Both the position numbers and the translations under genes were made by a program. Below the pieces are notes generated by a model. That model saw only the letters and a list, made by a program, of their open reading frames with translations. It was not told where the DNA came from and did not search any database. Below are positions 9,827 through 20,481 of a stretch of 33,604 bases of DNA, in pieces (the stretch's first letter is position 1; each line of letters opens with the position of its first letter). Origin of the DNA: Mytilinidion resinicola (lineage: Eukaryota; Ascomycota; Dothideomycetes; Mytilinidiales; Mytilinidiaceae); the NCBI RefSeq assembly GCF_010093595.1, contig NW_022985439.1:2112144-2145747 (forward strand). Direction: 5' to 3'.

Positions 9827-12014
9827 ATGGCACTGCGCGATGTCGACTCCATCTCTCAAACGGCCAGGGACGACGAGAAAGTCGACCTCGAAAAGGCCAT
9901 TGGCGACTGGATCTCAGATGGAGAAAAGGAATCAAACCCGGCAACTGTCTCTATTGACGCCGAGTCTGACGACGATGCACGCAGCATACATAGCATAGGC
10001 AACCAAACCAACGTCCTGTCCAGCAAACGGCTTCTCGTGGCATTTCCTACACTTTCAATCGCCCTATTCGTGTCTTTCATTGACCAGACAAGCGTGTCAA
10101 CCTCCATACCAGCCATATCCGCGGACCTCAACACCGGAACTGCGACATCATGGATTGGCGGGTCTTTTCTGATCTCCTCGACCGCATTCCAGCTCATTAA
10201 CGGACGCTTGAGTGATATATTCGGCCGCAAGAACTGTTTACTGATATGCCTAGCTTTATTGGGAATCGGCGATTTGCTATGTGGATTCGCAAAAAGCAAA
10301 GAAGTTCTCTTCGCATTTCGAGCAATTGCTGGGATCGGAGCTGGAGGTGTGAATAGTGTGGCGATGATCATCGTCAGCGATATTACAACGCTCGAAAATC
10401 GAGGAAAGTTTCAGGGTGAGTTAAATCGCTCAATATCAAGAGTACTCAGTATTAAATTGCTTGTGCAGGTATACTTGGAGCCATCATAGCTCTTGCTAAC
10501 GGGACTGGTCCATTCATTGGCGGCGCGCTGGTGGAGAAAACAACATGGAGATGGGTCTTTTGGATTGTTCCAATGCTTGCAATCCCCGCCGCTCTAGTTA
10601 TCTTTTTCTTCCTTCCGCTGAGACATGACTCTGGTCACTATGCCGCAAAAGTCAAGAAAATCGATTTTGGAGGGGTGGTGTTGAATTTGGCGTCCGTGTT
10701 ATTGATACTTGTCGGTCTATCCCTTAATTACGACATTGCATACACTTACTTTAAGAAGATCCCCCTTTCTGGAGCTGGGGCGACATATGCATGGGACTCC
10801 GCATTTGTGATTGCTATGCTCACTGTGGGCTTATGTCTCGCGATAGGATTCGTTCTTTATGAGTGGAAGATAGCTCCTATACCAATCATGCCTGGTGAGC
10901 CATTTCTTGCAGTTGGAGGCTTACTATGCTGACCCAGACAAGTGCACTTGGTTCGTTATCCACATTGCCCGATGCTTTATCTTCAGAATTTCTTCACTGG
11001 CATTTGTTTCTTCGGCAACTTCTTCTATCGTAGGTTTTGCGTAGCTCAACCGGTCGTTCAGTTCACTGACTAGATGTAGTACCGTACGTTGAGCCTACTT
11101 ATGGAATCCCTACTGTCACTGATCAGCTGCAAGTATCTACTTCCAATCAGTATTAGCATTTTCTCCCTTAGAATCTGGCGCTCTAATGCTACCCCTTATC
11201 ATTCTTACCTCTATCACTTCCATTCTCTCAGGCCAATTCATGTCCCGTAAAGGCCGTTACATGCCAGTCGTCGTCATCGGCTTTGCAATTTGGACGATTG
11301 GCACTGGGCTTAAATGTGCATTCTCTCGATCTACCAAGCTATGGAATATCATCATCGTCCTTCTTATTGAGGGATGTGGCATCGGGTGCACGCTACAGCC
11401 GAGTGAGTATCTCTCGTGTGCATGCATGCGTTGCTAACAACATCCAGCTCTTGTCGCGATCCTTGCAAATTCACGAGCTGAAGACCGTGCCGTCTCAACC
11501 GGTCTCCGAAACTTTCTCCGAACAGTCGGCGGTGCGTTCGGGTTAATTGGTAGCTATCTCTTTGCTCTGTATGATTTGTCAAAGCACAGCAAGCTTATTT
11601 GTTCCAGTGTCCGGTGCAATTCTCTCGAATACCCTCCGCACGCGTCTATCCAGTCTCCCATTTATGTCAAGCAGACAGCTTGAGAGCCTCACATCGTCAA
11701 CATACGGACTCAAGGAGCTGAATCTAACGATAGAGGAGACCAACTTGGTGTTGGGTGCGTATATGGACGGGCTGAAGTATATCTTTATCATGTATTGCGC
11801 CAGCGCGGGTGCTAATTTCCTGATGTGTGCGGGGATTGGAAATACGGATCTAAAAACGAAGCCCAAACCCGTCGACACTCCGACTGAGCATGAAAGCGGA
11901 AACTCCGAGGAGCTGGATGATAGCCCTATGAATCATGGCAGTGCGACTGTCGAGAAAGAGACCGCACAGGTGAACTTGAATGATGAGAAGAGCATAAAGC
12001 ACGAGGCAACCTGA
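9827..12014 (+). CDS. MFS transporter, 14-TM drug:H+ antiporter type
   Basis: Seven exons: 9827-10415, 10469-10894, 10943-11029, a microexon ending at 11083 (starting 11080 or 11074), 11134-11402, 11448-11549 and 11608-12014. This gives 627 or 629 residues. An acidic N-terminal tail (~65 residues) precedes TM1 with FIDQTSVSTSIP (Asp87). Motif A is GRLSDIFGRK (126-135); antiporter motif C is NGTGPFIGG in TM5. Late helices include LQNFFTGICFFGNFFY, IYFQSVLAFSPLESG and GLRNFLRTVGGAFG, and a Glu/Asp-rich cytosolic tail ends the protein. It is probably in the plasma membrane, exporting or importing a small organic compound; fungal members include toxin and drug pumps and catabolic permeases. The frame only closes if the microexon is included, giving ...FFYLPIYFQ or ...FFYHVVPIYFQ. 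Confidence 0.9.
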
Positions 12015-12753
12015 GGAGATATTTAAAATCGCGGCATTTCCAGAGCATTTCCTCTCATGAGGCATGCAAAAATGGCTGAGCATTTAAAGTGCGATATGCA
12101 TTTACGGAGTTGCATAGATTTAGTACATACACATGGTGCATGAGAATGACTTCACGATAAGAGGAATTTGACCGCCTCACGGCTGGAGCTATATATGCAT
12201 CCCAAATTCATCTGTGGCTGCTTCACGTACTCGGGCCCCGTCGGGTGTTTCAACAAATCTTATGACATCGAATGATAAATCACGTGATTAGCACGTGCTC
12301 CACTTCTCACCACCTTTCAACTCCACAGTCCCTCCTAGCCGGACCGAGTTTGACACAATAAAATATGCTAGAATATCTATCTAGAGAGAGTCTCGGCGTT
12401 ATCTGCACCTGCAGGACCGAACTGCCGGCCGCCCATCGGGTCAGAAGACGCCCTCCCGACGACGTGCATGCCGCTAAAGCACCATCACGCCAAAAGTTCC
12501 AGGGTTCCATGCAGGAACGGCATGATAGAGCCGATAAGAAAATAAAGCTATGTGGAGGGGTAGGTTGAGAGGGGCAGCTTGTAAGTATCCGTGCTCAAAT
12601 TATTCTCATGCAAGCTTCAAGCTTCAAGCTTCCAAAAAAACGTTGCTACACTACTGCTTAGAGGATCTATTTGTTGAGATCCAACTAAACTCTCTATCTA
12701 CTCGTGTTGTTGTCTACATAGATGATTGTTCAAAGAAGTAGCAATCATTGATC
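12015..12753 (+). promoter_or_regulatory. intergenic region and promoter of the PuuE-like hydrolase gene
   Basis: Two CACGTG E-boxes (12281-12286 and 12292-12297) are centred 11 bp apart, about one helical turn, so two bHLH-type dimers could sit on the same face. Three tandem AAGCTTC units lie at 12612-12632. CATGCCG (12467-12473) and its inverse CGGCATG (12518-12524) bracket 44 bp. No coding potential is supported. The function of each motif is inferred from family knowledge only. Confidence 0.4.
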
Positions 12754-13820
12754 ATGCCCCCCGTTTACTCCTGCAACCCCCTCTACGACTACCCCCGCGA
12801 CTTCAGCGGCTACGGCGAAGCTGGCCTCGACCCTAAATGGCCCAACAAAGCCAAAATCGCCGTCTCGTTCGTTATCAACTACGAAGAAGGCGGTGAGCGC
12901 TCAGTGATGTCCGGCGACGGCATGGCGGAGCAGAATCTGCGCGAGAATCCGGCAGGGCCACCACGAATCAACGAGCGCAATCTCAATGTCGAGAGCGAGT
13001 ATGAGTATGGCTCGCGCGCGGGGTTCTGGAGGATGTTTAGGATGTTCAATGAGTACGGGATGAAGTTCACGTTATATGCGGTTGCGCAGGCGGTGGAGAA
13101 GCAGCCGGAGGTTGCGAGGAGGTGTGTGGAGATGGGGCATGATGTGGCGTCGCAGTGAGTAGTGTCATGATATTGACACCAGTAGTCGGAAGATTTGGGA
13201 ACATAGCTGATGTATGTGATGATTGTAGTGCCTATCGTTGGATCGAGTACCACGACTTCAGCATCGAGAAGGAGAAGGAATACATCAGGAAGGGCATCGA
13301 GTCGCTCAAAGCCCTCACAGGCTACGCACCCCGTGGATGGTACTATGGTTGCAACTCCCCACACTCGCGCACTCTCGTGCCCGAAGTCTACGAAGAACTC
13401 GGCGAAGAGCTGGTCTGGGCTTCTGATACCTACGCGGACGATGTGCCCTACTGGATTGACCTTCCGACCGAAGCCTCGAAGTCTGACGAGGAAGCAAAGG
13501 GGTGTCTGATGGTTCCGTACAGTTATGATTGCAATGACTTCAAGTTTCATGTCATAGGCTCTGGATTTGCGGATCCGGATGGTTTCTTCGCGCATCTCAA
13601 AAACGCGTTCGATGTGCTATACGAAGAGGGCGAAAAGGGGATGCCCAAGAGGATGACAGTGGGGCTTCACTGTAGGATAGCTGGCAGGCCGGGGAGGTTC
13701 GGCGCACTAAAGCAATTCGTTGACTATCTCAACAAAAAAGGAGTGTGGGTTGCCACAAGGACGGAAATTGCTGAGGCATTCAAGAAAGAGTATCCGTATA
13801 AGAGGGGGAAGTTAGCGTAA
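12754..13820 (+). CDS. polysaccharide-deacetylase-fold hydrolase, PuuE/cyclic-imidase type
   Basis: Two exons, 12754-13154 and 13229-13820, with a 74 bp intron; 330 residues. The opening (YDYPRDFSGYGEAGLDPKWP, then KIAVSFVINYEEGGERSV) matches metal-independent PuuE allantoinases and related peptidoglycan-deacetylase-like proteins rather than chitin deacetylases. The intron falls inside the conserved GHDVASHAYRW, whose His pair belongs to the active site. PRGWYYG, WASDTYADDVPYWIDLP and a C-terminal GLHCRIAGRPGR follow as in the family. No signal peptide is seen, so a cytosolic ring-opening hydrolase on a ureide, lactam or cyclic imide fits better than a cell-wall enzyme. The ATG at 12754 is the first, giving MPPVYSCNPLYDYP. 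It runs tandem to the MFS gene and converges on the regulator gene 86 bp away. Confidence 0.9.
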
Positions 13821-13906
13821 GCGGTAGCCTACCGTAATTGAAAAGAGATGGTCGAGAAGTTGATATTCGTTTCCATCTTTTCTTTCCATATGCCTTTAAG
13901 CATGAT

Positions 13907-16418
13907 TCACTCGTAAACTCCAAGAAAGCCATGATCCCATCCATTGCCATTAGGGAACGCGGAAGAGTCCATTTGCATGAATCCTGTCATGCTATCGGCG
14001 TCATAGAGGCCGTTTGAACCGTCCCAATCGGCATTCTCCTCAGTGATCGTTTCGCCTAGCGCCGAAAATACATCGCCGTTGGCAGATGGGGTTTCTTGCG
14101 GAATTGCTGTAGTTGGGGCATGTGACTGAATCATTTCGTTGAACATCTTCCAGCCTCTAGCTTTCAGTTAGCAATTATATAATGGAACTTGGGGTAGTGC
14201 AGATCTTACTGCCAACCGCCTGGTACCTCTTCATCGACTTCCATAAACACCTCTTTGACTGCACCCAGTATAGGATTGGGAGCCACGGGAGCATTTGTAG
14301 CGCTAGAATGCCCTTGAGGAGCCTCTTCAATCGATTCCAGTATGACCTTTGGTTGCCGGACATCCGAGTTGTGCTGACCCGGATTCATAACAACGCGCAG
14401 GACACTGCCGGACAACGCTTCGAAGATGTCTCCGTATTTGGTTGATCCGGTCCATTTCTCTCCGAATAGCGTCAATGTTTGGCTGCATGCTCGGGTAGCA
14501 TCAAGAACATCATAGGAAAAAAGCGACCGATCTCTCCATAGACAGTAGATCAATGTTAGTCCTGCTATGAAGCAGGAGTGAAGAGCGATGACTGTGAAAG
14601 ACAAGATTCTTTGCTGATGAAGTCGCCTGTACGCAAGGCAGATTTGGGCCGAGGAGTTACCACAAGAGATGAAGCGTGGATCCGTAGAAGGTATTACTGG
14701 GAGCAAAGAGGTATATAAGGAGAGCACGGTCTTGTGATACTGCAATGTGAAGTATTCACTAGAATCGTGGTAACTTTTGTCTGGCATGTACATCCATGCC
14801 GGTTCCTGGGCGTCTTTAGGAGGAAACGGTATTGCCTTCACCCACTCATCCAGCTCTGCGTGTATATTTGCCATCTTGGCGTCTAGACGAGCTCGATCAT
14901 TTGGAGCTGGAGTCACGTCTACTCGAAAGACTATTCGATGAATCTTGGACTGAATTTGACGAAGTCTAATGATGTGATTGAAGGGCATTATGTTGCTCCA
15001 GGACGTCGGGCCTTCCGGGGGGCTTTGCGCAGCTGAGAGATCCCAAAATTCTTGTGCAACGCTTGGTAGCTTTCTCAGGGGTCAACGAGACGTCGATATG
15101 TGTGAAGAGTAGAGAAATCACTCACATCAGCATTGATATCCCTATCTGCTATTGCAAAGGTTCTTCCCAAAAGTAAGCTGGTGAGTCGATCGAGACCGTA
15201 GCAGGACCAGAAGGTGCGTTTGCGTATCTCTAGGTCGCGTGAGTTTTTGACCGGTGTGCTTGCACTTGGCTTTCTGTGTAGGCCTAACTCAATGCATAGA
15301 GTTATGGCATATCGAACTTGGGACCAGACGCCAGCGCCATACGGGCTTCTTTGCCCGAACACGGCAAGTAGGGTAAGGAATTGGACGGTCGACACGTTGT
15401 GTTGGTCTAGTATATATTCCATCGGCTCTACCGCTGCGCCGAAGTGAACCTGGACGGTGTCAGTAGCATATTAGTAACGAGAACGGCGGACATACCTCGG
15501 GGTCTATTTCACAGGCCATCTTGGTTAGCTGCATATACCTAGCGGATATTGCGTAAATAAGGTGCATAATACTCCGCTCCACTATAGGTATTGCTCCTTT
15601 CTCATACTGTCTCTTGAAGAAAGAAGTGTACAGCGCTCTATCTAGGGTTGGCCATCGACTGTGCAAGCGGTCGAAGAAGACACGAAAGAGAGGCTCCGCT
15701 TCATCTGGAGGGGGGAACTCAAGAGCAGAATCAATTGGAAAGGCTGAGCTTATAGAAGAGATAGAAGTGTTTCGAGCTACTTTGCCTTGTTTTGGGGTGG
15801 CTCCATCGGCATGTCTCTTCGTACGGAATATCGAAGACTGTATCATGCGTGCGATGGATGCTCCGGAACTGGAACCGAAGTAGAACGGATCATTGGCAGA
15901 GTCATCAGCAGTGCCTGAAGCACATAAGGAAAGATAAGCAACACCATCTACCAGGGATGCGTCTTCTTCTGAAAGCGAATCATCCCCGGTATGGGAGAGA
16001 CGACGATCCGCGTCGAAGTGCGTCTCCTTGGACGGGAGGCTGCTACTCAAGTGGTCTTCTCCATACTCAGGCAGTCGAGCCTCAAGGAAAGCAATCCGCT
16101 CCTCGAGGGCATTGATATAGCTGCACCTAAATCAACAAGGAGGTCACACGGGTGACGAAAGATGAGGTATTACAGCATTTTCCCCCCTGGGTAGCGCGGT
16201 CGAATAGCTTGCTCGTAGACGCAAGTCACGCTCACCTTGCGGCATGACTTGCACGTGGGTCGCTGGCCATCACACTGGCAACGTCAGAAACAATTCAATT
16301 CCGATGACTTTCATCTCACTTTCTGCTTCCTTCCCTTACAGCGCTGACATGCCAGTGCTACCCTAGCCCTCCGAGTCCCTGGAGGCGGGATGCTCGCTCC
16401 CGAGGTGGCGGGTTGCAT
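13907..16418 (-). CDS. Zn(II)2Cys6 fungal transcription factor
   Basis: Six exons on the minus strand: 16418-16320, 16274-16174, 16120-15496 (or from 16126), 15449-15126, 15069-14210 and 14156-13907; introns of 45-56 bp; 752 residues (754 with the alternative acceptor). The binuclear cluster is complete and spans the first intron: C24-x2-C27-x6-C34-x6-C41-x2-C44-x6-C51, within ACQRCKGRKQK and CDGQRPTCKSCRK. A short dimerisation helix, YINALEERIAFLEARLP, follows. The middle homology region includes FGQRSPYGAGVWSQVRYAI and RTFWSCYGLDRLTSLLLGR, typical of the fungal-specific TF domain (PF04082). The acidic, Gly/Asp/Asn-rich C-terminus could activate transcription. It is the only regulator in the gene group and so the likely local regulator. 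A CACGTG lies 78 bp before its start. Confidence 0.93.
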
Positions 16419-16947
16419 GCCGTCGTTCGATTCGATAAGTTGTCAAAGCCCTTCGGAACGGGTGAGCGCACTTGTAGCCGGGAAGACTCCACATGCACGT
16501 GGGTGCTATGGATCTCGGATGGTGTTGTAGTAAGACTTCTAGTCGGGGCAGAGCGAACCGACGCGGTAGGTGCTTTCTTAAGTGCAATTATAGTGGTACC
16601 GCACCATGGAAGTGCAGAGTCAACTCGCGTCGAGAAATTAAGCGCAGACTTTGGTGATAATGGACAAGTAAAAGAAGCCGCGATAAGATACGAGTCATGT
16701 AGAAGCTCCGCGGAGCTACTCTATATTTGGGCCTTGGCGGTATCAGTCATACTAGCATAGAGTATTATAGGTTTAGCGGCGGAAGTCGTGCAGCCGTTAT
16801 CGTCGCAGTCTCAACTCACTACCAAGAGTCTCTCGTTATATCGCCGTGCTACGAAGGTTGCTTGGTTGCGTCGATTTTACCTACCATTAGAGCTCGGTTC
16901 TTGCTCTCGAGCTACTGAGAAACATTAATAAATTAGCATTATGACTA
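16419..16947. promoter_or_regulatory. upstream region of the Zn2Cys6 gene
   Basis: No gene is supported; the open frames present have no family character. A CACGTG E-box lies at 16496-16501. The region ends at the TA target (16946-16947) of the pogo element, so the regulator's upstream sequence is capped by a transposon 530 bp from its start codon. Confidence 0.4.
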
Positions 16948-18796
16948 ACGTATTCCACCACCGAGCCGGCCAAACCACCGAGCCGGCCACTTTTCCTTGG
17001 CACAACCAACACCATGTGCGCGCAGTCAATTTATTCGCAACCAGCTATAGAACTTGTGTACGACACACTTAGATCAGATTCAGAAGAAGCTTCTTGATCC
17101 TTTTTGCACGTACGCGCATTGTGCCCAGCCTCTCCACAGTTTCCACAGCGCCGTTGAGCTGGTAGAGCCCTATTTGCACCATCTCTACTACCCACCTTTT
17201 TCCGTGGATTAGATGCTCCAGACACTTCAGCAGCTACGTACAACGCTGCTGTACCATACTCCATTGTACCGCCAGTCTGGATTCGCTTTCTTTTACGACC
17301 TTTACGCTTGGTTATCTCTGCTAGTTGCTCTTCAAGCTCTTTAACCCGGGCTTTGATAAGCACATTTTCGTGTAGCATCTCTTCGGCTCCTTTAATAAGC
17401 TTTGAGAAGCCTTTTTGGGCGGTTGTTGGTGACCGTACGAAGGAATTGCTTACTAGCCTTGACTGTGATCCAAATTCGTACGTATTGCTTAGGGTCTTTG
17501 ATTGCCATGGTGTTTCTAGTAGGGGTGCTGGTGGTGGGGTCTGTAACCGTACATCAAGGCGATCAAGAACTACCTGCGCGTTGATAGGAACTAATCCAGA
17601 GGCCTCAAAGGCCTTCTTGCAGTTCTTGTACATAAACACGTCGAAAAACGCGTCTTTAAAGGCTGGTAGGAAGCCTTCTTTATTAATATGGTAGACGCGT
17701 CGGCGTGCTAAGTCTCGTATGCGTTAAGAGTACTTTAGCTTTAATGGCGAGAAGCACACCATATTAAGTGGCTGAAGTATATGCGATGAATGCGCAGGCA
17801 TACAGAGGGTAAGGATTTGTTGTTCAACGCAATAATCCTTAAAATCTTAGTTAAGGTGGCTCTCATGGCCGTCCAAAATCAGCAACCTGTATAACCCCAC
17901 CTGACGCGCCTTTGTATACGTGTTAAAGTGCTTTAACCACTTAAGACCAAGCTTGTTATTGGTCCAGCCGTTCTTAGAGACAGAGAGCTTCTAATTGTAC
18001 GGTATCTCTGCTTCCTTATACCATGCAGAGATATGAACGCGTCCTTTGTAGATAATAAATGGTAGGGTTGCATATCCGGCAGCGCAGATGCTCTGGATAA
18101 CCGTAACCCACTCTCGGTTGCCTGGTTAAATAAGATTGGGCCTCGTACGTTTCTCTGAACCTGTAACAACCTTCATTGTGCCAATTATACCCATTTAAAA
18201 GCCAGTCTTGTCGAAGTTATGGATGTCATCTGGGTGGACGCCATACTTGGCTATAGTCTCTTGCACGAGAGTAAACCACGTGTTGATAACCTCTGGGTCT
18301 TCCTGGAGTATCCTCTGGCGGTCCTTTGCCCGATTAAAAGCCATTTTAAGCTCCTTTGTACGAGATATAAACCGTTGAGTCCAGTTCTTGCCCACTGGTG
18401 TCCCACCATGCGCAGCCAGTACTTTATCTGCTATATCTGCCACCTCACACAACCGGGGCGCAAATCCTCGCGAGTCTAGGTCAAGGATATATCGTATAAT
18501 CGTGTGCTCTTCGGTCGCAGTGAGCTTTAGGCAGTTTGGTCGTGATTGAGGTCGAAACGTGATTCCGTGGAGCCGATCAGAGAGCCGCTGATGTCGTACG
18601 TTGAAGGCTGCTGCAGCGCGTCGTATGGTCCTAAATTGACCAGAGGTAAAGGCTTGAAGCGCGAGATCAATACTGCCTTCTTGCTGAGATAGATAATCGC
18701 TGCGTTGTTGATGCATTGCTGTGTGAATGTGGTGTTGGTTGTGCCAAGGAAAAGTGGCCGGCTCGGTGGTTTGGCCGGCTCGGTGGTGGAATACGT
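16948..18796 (-). mobile_element. complete pogo/Fot1-like DNA transposon, 1849 bp
   Basis: Perfect 67 bp terminal inverted repeats (16948-17014 and 18730-18796), flanked by TA on both sides (16946-16947 and 18797-18798). Each end reads ACGTATTC, then a 16-mer CACCACCGAGCCGGCC, one A, then AACCACCGAGCCGGCC. The interior is one transposase reading frame on the minus strand, now dead. The ends show no point differences although the coding part has several, so the element either moved recently with help from a sibling or its GC-rich ends offer few CpA targets for RIP. Confidence 0.92.
17031..18716 (-). pseudogene. pogo/Fot1 transposase with five in-frame stops and a lost catalytic Asp
   Basis: One continuous frame of 562 codons from ATG at 18716. 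Order: psq-type HTH (~20-55), CENP-B/Tc5-like HTH (~65-140, RFISRTKELKMAFNRAKDRQ), DDE domain starting NFDKTGF (first Asp), second Asp in LILDGHESH, third site QPLNMVCFSPLK where the usual Asp is Asn (codon 17763-17765), then a C-terminal CCHC zinc knuckle CGNCGEAGHNARTC. In-frame stops lie at 18195-18197, 18126-18128, 17991-17993, 17847-17849 and 17724-17726. All are TAA or TAG and each can come from a Gln or Trp codon by one transition, as RIP produces. There are no frameshifts. The family normally cuts and pastes DNA at TA sites in the nucleus; this copy cannot. Confidence 0.92.
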
Positions 18797-20105
18797 TATC
18801 TTCAAAGGCGTCTCTCCAGGGCTCTTGTAATTACTGTACATATATAGGTATGTGATGCGCGCATGAAACATCTGCTGGAGCTGCGTATTCCTTGAAGATG
18901 AAGAAGGCACGTTTCTAATCGAAGGATACATTTCTACTCCCTACATGCTCCTGAAGCCCTCGAAAATGTGGAGCGGCATCAGACTCTGTTGCTCTCTGAT
19001 AATCGTTCTGAGTCTTATTGTAGCTTTCTACACAATTACGAAGTGAAGAAAAACATACACTTACCTAGTATTAACTATCTGAGATTCTTCAATGACCTTT
19101 AAAAGCCATAGACAAACCCTGAAGCTACTCTTCGAAGAGCTCGGTGAGTTCACATAGCCACCACAGGCGGTATACTAAAAAAAAACGTCGACGGACGCAA
19201 TGGCGAACGATTATGCACAAATATCCGTGTGGAATAGTATGGTTCTATACTTTGAATGTAAAGATGTTCGAGGTAACTCCCCCTTAGGTTTAGGCGGCCC
19301 TTCTCTTCCGGCTTAGCGTGTTTTTCTGCCCTTATATAATCAGTCTTTGAACCTCCTCTATAAAAACACATATCCTACTTCTCACTCCACTTTCTCGTCT
19401 CACTCTTCCTCCGCTTGTGTGGTAGGCTTAGCTATTCCATAGAAGTTTTACGCGTTGTTATAGCACTGTCGCGTCGCAATCGAAATCTGATGGAATTTGG
19501 CGCGGGATTAAGATTCTCCGTGCACGTGACTCCCATACTTTCTGGGCCATGAGGCGTGGCGAACTAATACGAGGTATTGGCGAGCTGAGCCCTGGTCTTT
19601 CCAATTTGACGCTTTACCGGATGTGTAAGGTTGGCTGACAACACCAGTAATCGAATCCGCCTCTTGCTATCTAGGTACAAGCGCATCAGAGGGCGCCCTT
19701 GGACCTGATATCATCTCCCTCCACCCCCTCTATCGTTGCCTGCTCGAGCACGGGTGCCCAAAATATATGGCCCGTGCTCGTCTTCGACGCGCTAGCGTTA
19801 TGGAAGCCCAGTCTGGCTCCTTCCGGACTCTGGCGCTCACCTTCCGATGGCGATTCCAGTGCGCCAGCGTCGGCTTGTCTTGACAGGCATCCGGACCTTT
19901 CAGAGTCAGCTGTTGCCGGAGAGCAGGAACGCATCCAAAGGTGACGTGAGCCCGTTATTCGGACATCAGGAGTACCGCGCGCAAAGATTTTCTCGCTGTT
20001 GGGCTCCACCACATCTTTTATCAAAGGATTATGCGACGACCATCCCATATACTCCAGTGTTTATAGATCACATGGATATAGGCTCTGAAGAACGTGCGAT
20101 GGTGA
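18797..20105. other. gene-free stretch between pogo element and GIY-YIG fossil
   Basis: Several short overlapping frames occur (notably 19686-20188 on both strands) but none shows a recognisable domain or splice structure. A 10+10 bp inverted repeat, CGAGCACGGG...CCCGTGCTCG, spans 19745-19780 with a 16-base loop. A poly-A tract of nine lies near 19180. The composition is ordinary, unlike the AT-rich block to the right. Confidence 0.4.
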
Positions 20106-20481
20106 TTAGAGAGCGTTTAACCACACTGTCAAGATTGCCTCTGCTAATGTTACAGTCCTGCGCACGTCGAGGACAACTTCCTTCTTAGGGCTGTCCATCT
20201 TCATGACCATGAGCATAACGAAGCGGTCATTTCCTTTTAGATCCTTCGTTCTGATGTGTCATTGGAGTCTTGATTTGTCGGAACGCCTTGTCTTCATCGT
20301 GTGCTCGGCGATCCTCACGTTCAGCCTACCACCGTACCTGCTAGCTGACCCAACGTAGAGGTAGCGGTCACTGACCATCTGAAACTCGTAGCGAGATTTT
20401 ACAAGCCGCGCGAGGATTCCTCCAGCCCTTTGAGGTCCTCCTGAGTGGTTCAAGTGGACAGGCTTGGCACCAGCGCTCCAT
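20106..20481 (-). pseudogene. fragment of a GIY-YIG-nuclease-like protein
   Basis: A single minus-strand frame reads RYLYVGSASRYGGRLNVRIA then EHTMKTRR, resembling the strand-plus-Gly-rich core of GIY-YIG/URI nuclease-like domains found in fungal genomes. An in-frame TGA at 20259-20261, one transition from CGA, interrupts it, after which the frame continues HIRTKDLKGNDRFVMLMV and KEVVLDVRRTVTLAEAILT to a TAA at 20106-20108. A further TGA just upstream truncates the N-terminal side. No start is supported. Either a decayed gene or a piece of a repeated family; the domain call rests on the LYVGSA...GG...R.EH pattern only. Confidence 0.5.

Noticed and set aside
12879..13595. 238-codon minus-strand frame across the PuuE-like gene
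   Set aside because: Antisense shadow of a gene with a clear family match and a good intron.
16413..16760. 115-codon plus-strand frame upstream of the regulator
   Set aside because: It overlaps the regulator's first codons on the opposite strand and has no domain.
19686..20188. Three overlapping frames of 81-120 codons
   Set aside because: Frames on both strands overlap, compositions are unlike neighbouring genes and no family is recognisable; probably random or part of a decayed repeat.
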